8,171 bases of DNA from contig JAEOSV010000045.1 of NCBI GenBank assembly GCA_016840185.1, positions 1 through 8,171 of the forward strand, in the 5' to 3' direction. Of this stretch, positions 6,167-8,171 are shown piece by piece. The position numbers and the translations under genes were made by a program. Every line of letters begins with the position of its first letter. The stretch's first letter is position 1. Origin of the DNA: Candidatus Hermodarchaeota archaeon (GTDB taxonomy: Archaea; Asgardarchaeota; Hermodarchaeia; Hermodarchaeales; Hermodarchaeaceae). The notes below the pieces were generated by a model. It saw nothing but the letters and a program-made list of their open reading frames with translations, was not told the origin of the DNA and did not search any database.

Positions 6167-7306
6167 CTAGTCAGCGTCTTCTGTTCCTACGCCCTTCGTT
6201 CCGGGTTCAGGTTCAGTCGGTTGAACGAGGATGGATTCTTGTGAAAGATAGGTGAGGAGTCGGAACCGCTCTGAGTCGAGGTGAAGGAGAACCCGAAGAT
6301 GCTCAAGGGTGAAGTGTTGGGCGCTCCGACGAAAATCGATGAAGTTAGTCAATTGGGCTCGGAGAGTATCAAATTGGAGTTCTAAGAGCTTAGCTTGGAG
6401 AGTTGAATCATCTTTCGCTAGCTCTAAGGCTTGTTTGGCAAGATCCATGCCAGGTTGATTGAAAGGAGCAATATACACTGGCGATTTCTTAGTCAGGTTC
6501 ACGAAAAGATAGTGCTCGAGGTTTTCCGGTGTTGTAAGACTACGATAGACCTTTTCTGAAACACCAAGTAAGGTTGGACGTTTGCGTTGTTGGTCTGCGC
6601 GGCTTTCAAGGATGCCTTGGGCGGTTTCAAGGTCGCTGATGCCAGGCATATTGGGTACCGTGAAGGGGAGGACGTTGTCGATGGCTTCGCTGAGCTCTTC
6701 GAATTTCTTTTTCTTGACCCCGGTGATGATAATGGCGTTGCCGACGAGGATGTTGAGGAGAACCACATCGAGGGTGTCTTCGAACACTTCGAGAACATGT
6801 TCTGCTGAGGAGATTCGACGTTTAGCACCGGATGAACGTTCGTTGTGTGCTTCGAGGGCATCATTAATGACAGGGAGGAAGGTTTGAAAGGGTTTAACAT
6901 CGCCACTCCATTTTTTGAGGAGCGGTTCGTACTGGGCGTAGAAGAGAACGTTAAGGCTGTGGAGTACGGCTTGGACTTCGAGTTCATCTGCATTTCCGTC
7001 AGCGAGGCCGACGGTAATGAGCCCAATGGGAGCATCGGCGGGATTTCGTTCTTCAGAGGTATCTACAGGTTCGACGGTTTGGGTTTTGTCGTAGACGTCG
7101 TAGTGGAAGCGGTATTCTCCAGCGCCGATAGTCCGGATTTCCTCTGCGATTGCTTCGTGTCCGAACTCACGGATGGCAGTTAGAAGTCCCGTGAGAAGAG
7201 TCTGTTCGAGTTTCACTAAAGGTGATGTGTGTGAAACGAGGGTTTCGCCTGATTGGAGAAAAATGAACACCGAGTACATCGTCACCGTTTTCGCCGCCCT
7301 TGCCAT
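6167..7306 (-). CDS. Putative longin domain plus DENN/folliculin-like protein
   Basis: 379 residues from the ATG at 7306 (GAAGGGATT just upstream); an internal ATG at 7279 begins MYSVFIF and would drop only nine residues. Residues ~10-150 look like a longin-type domain: MYSVFIFLQSGETLVS, a long helix (33-58), a strand pair with a variable acidic loop (75-92), then PIGLITVGL and a C-terminal helix pair. Residues ~175-280 contain DVVLLNILVGNAIIITG, followed by a helix ending in VLPF, and then LLGVS near 246-250. This order resembles the DENN module of folliculin, SMCR8 and C9orf72, where a LLxGNxVI strand is followed by a helix and a Pro-containing stretch. Longin-DENN proteins act on Rab, Arf or Rag GTPases in eukaryotes. 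A helical C-terminus (~285-355) ends in an acidic tail. Cytoplasmic; no signal peptide. The longin call is moderately firm; the DENN call is a hypothesis from motif order. Gene existence is near certain. Confidence 0.85.
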   Translation of the reverse strand: MARAAKTVTMYSVFIFLQSGETLVSHTSPLVKLEQTLLTGLLTAIREFGHEAIAEEIRTIGAGEYRFHYDVYDKTQTVEPVDTSEERNPADAPIGLITVGLADGNADELEVQAVLHSLNVLFYAQYEPLLKKWSGDVKPFQTFLPVINDALEAHNERSSGAKRRISSAEHVLEVFEDTLDVVLLNILVGNAIIITGVKKKKFEELSEAIDNVLPFTVPNMPGISDLETAQGILESRADQQRKRPTLLGVSEKVYRSLTTPENLEHYLFVNLTKKSPVYIAPFNQPGMDLAKQALELAKDDSTLQAKLLELQFDTLRAQLTNFIDFRRSAQHFTLEHLRVLLHLDSERFRLLTYLSQESILVQPTEPEPGTKGVGTEDAD

Positions 7307-7347
7307 AATCCCTTCAAATGCTGATGTGTTAGCGTTCGTTTCTGAGC

Positions 7348-7355
7348 AATTAAAG
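7348..7355 (-). promoter_or_regulatory. Candidate TATA element for the longin/DENN-like gene
   Basis: The minus strand reads CTTTAATT, preceded by purine-rich AAAGGATAA that could serve as a BRE. It is 42-49 bp before the ATG at 7306, a workable distance for a leader of about 15-20 nt. The TATA match is imperfect. Confidence 0.3.
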
Positions 7356-7372
7356 TTATCCTTTAGATAGTT

Positions 7373-7395
7373 AAGAAAATATTCCTAATTTTCTT
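7373..7395. repeat. Perfect 8-bp inverted repeat AAGAAAAT/ATTTTCTT
   Basis: Arms at 7373-7380 and 7388-7395 are exact reverse complements around a 7-nt centre (ATTCCTA). It lies 18-40 bp upstream of the TATA candidate of the longin/DENN-like gene, a typical place for an activator or repressor site. AT-only arms are common by chance in such sequence. Confidence 0.3.
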
Positions 7396-7565
7396 CATTA
7401 GATGATATTTTTCGAAAATGAAACGTCTCTCTTTTGTTTTATATTGGAAAAGAATTACAATGAAATATGGAACACTCTGGACATGAATAACAAGGTTAAA
7501 TAAGAAAACTGATACTCCTTGTCTTTAGGCACAAATATAATGTGCCCGTTTCCATTGTATAGATT

Positions 7566-7586
7566 CCCCCCCCCTACCAAAAAAAA
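7566..7586. repeat. Adjacent homopolymers: nine C and eight A
   Basis: Nine C at 7566-7574 and eight A at 7579-7586, separated by TACC. Tracts of this length are prone to slippage in replication and to indel errors in sequencing. They lie in the leader, or in an N-terminal extension, of the methyltransferase gene. Confidence 0.8.
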
Positions 7587-7680
7587 GAGTGAAGAGATTT
7601 TGCCTATTATTGATCCAGGAATGATTTTAGCATTCATTTTGAGCCGTCGAAACTCTACTCACCAATCAAAGGTTCAATCG

Positions 7681-8171
7681 ATGCATAAAGCGCAGAGTAA
7701 ACACCCCATAGTCAAAGCCGTACGTGGTGCGCTTGACCTATTTCCTCTTATCCAAGATCATTTCACCTTAGAGATAGGATCAGAAGGCGGTTCAGCTAGT
7801 TTTGGACTAAACTGCTGCATTCGAACCGACTTGACGCCTTTGCCGGGGCTTGATGTTGTGTGTGACGCGACATCCCTTCCTTTCCGTGACCATGTTTTTG
7901 AGAGAACCTGGGCCGTTTACCTTATTCATCATATCCGTAACATCCGTGCCCTTGTATCTGAAGGATGTCGAGTCGCCGAGAAACTATTGGTTTTTGATTT
8001 CTTGCCGAATTCTTGGATGCACTACTATTCTAAAATCTGGGATTGGTTCATCTTTGGGGAGAGAATCAAAGCAGTGAATTCCCAGATGCTGAGGGAAATT
8101 GATCCCAACTATCGCTCCTATAAACAATCACACCTAGGTACAATTCTTTATGTCTTTGGACAAAACAAACA
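7681..8171 (+). CDS. Class I SAM-dependent methyltransferase (Methyltransf_11-like), 3' end outside window
   Basis: 163 codons are visible from the ATG at 7681, with no stop before the window edge. SAM-binding motifs are clear: motif I LEIGSEGG (30-37), the acidic residue after strand 2 in RTDL (D50), and CDATSLPF (61-68), followed by the VYLIHHI segment typical of this family. It therefore moves a methyl group from S-adenosylmethionine to an unknown substrate; a small molecule or lipid is more likely than DNA. A W/Y/F-rich stretch (NSWMHYYSKIWDWFIF, ~119-134) could contact a membrane or hydrophobic substrate. The start is uncertain: the frame is open upstream, with further ATGs at 7621 and 7540. 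I prefer 7681 because AAAGGT is well placed 7 nt before it and the upstream residues (a Pro and Lys run over the homopolymers) do not resemble the family. The gene faces away from all the others, so it is probably independent of the GTPase cluster. Confidence 0.85.
   Translation, partial: MHKAQSKHPIVKAVRGALDLFPLIQDHFTLEIGSEGGSASFGLNCCIRTDLTPLPGLDVVCDATSLPFRDHVFERTWAVYLIHHIRNIRALVSEGCRVAEKLLVFDFLPNSWMHYYSKIWDWFIFGERIKAVNSQMLREIDPNYRSYKQSHLGTILYVFGQNK

Larger units (their letters stand above)
7307..7680. other. Divergent AT-rich intergenic region
   Basis: This 374-bp stretch separates the minus-strand longin/DENN-like gene from the plus-strand methyltransferase gene. It is distinctly richer in A and T than the genes. 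It holds a weak TATA candidate for the minus-strand gene, an inverted repeat at 7373-7395, a perfect 10-bp palindrome TTTTCGAAAA at 7409-7418, TATA-like stretches on the plus strand (7436-7443 and 7533-7540), and adjacent C and A homopolymers. I see no convincing gene in it; the methyltransferase frame stays open back to 7513. Confidence 0.6.

Noticed and set aside
6499..7035. 178-codon minus-strand open frame
   Set aside because: It lies wholly inside the longin/DENN-like gene in another frame; its product is Ser/Pro/Lys-rich low-complexity sequence, typical of an out-of-frame shadow of a biased gene.
7455..7637. 60-codon minus-strand open frame
   Set aside because: It sits in AT-rich intergenic sequence, crosses both homopolymers and overlaps the upstream part of the methyltransferase frame; no family resemblance.

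Overview
The window reads as archaeal DNA, most likely from an Asgard archaeon (inference). The strongest evidence is a short, prokaryote-style gene for a small GTPase with nearly complete Rab-type signatures, and a second gene whose protein resembles a longin domain followed by a folliculin-like DENN segment. Gene structure is archaeal: TATA-like promoters, a GGTGAT ribosome-binding site that matches the usual archaeal 16S tail, and very compact small genes. No introns, RNA genes, CRISPR arrays or transposable elements were seen.

All genes except the last lie on the minus strand, so transcription runs from high to low coordinates. From right to left: (i) 7681-8171 (+) is the 5' part of a class I SAM-dependent methyltransferase, cut by the window edge. 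(ii) 7307-7680 is a divergent AT-rich intergenic region. (iii) 7306-6167 (-) encodes the putative longin/DENN-like protein. (iv) 6166-5787 is gene-free but rich in signals: an inverted repeat with CGCG arms, a 20-bp operator-like dyad with related half-sites at 40- and 20-bp intervals, AT-rich terminator-like sequence, a TATA box, and a run of six CAT triplets exactly 10 bp apart. (v) 5786-2157 (-) is a probable operon or pair of linked operons: a 67-aa helical protein, a 93-aa four-cysteine protein (4-bp overlap), an AAA-type ATPase with a C-terminal winged helix, a Rab-like GTPase, and a ~402-aa all-helical protein. (vi) 2044-1 (-) is a secreted, membrane-anchored M28 metallopeptidase with Ig-like domains, with its own promoter and its last few residues outside the window.

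The most interesting reading is that the 5786-2157 cluster is an undescribed GTPase module. A nucleotide-sensing AAA/winged-helix protein and two tiny proteins would accompany a Rab-like switch, with the helical protein downstream as a candidate effector or regulator. The longin/DENN-like protein next door belongs to a fold class that in eukaryotes acts on Rab and Rag GTPases. That functional link is inference from gene order and motif resemblance; the GTPase, ATPase, peptidase and methyltransferase assignments rest on motifs that can be read directly.
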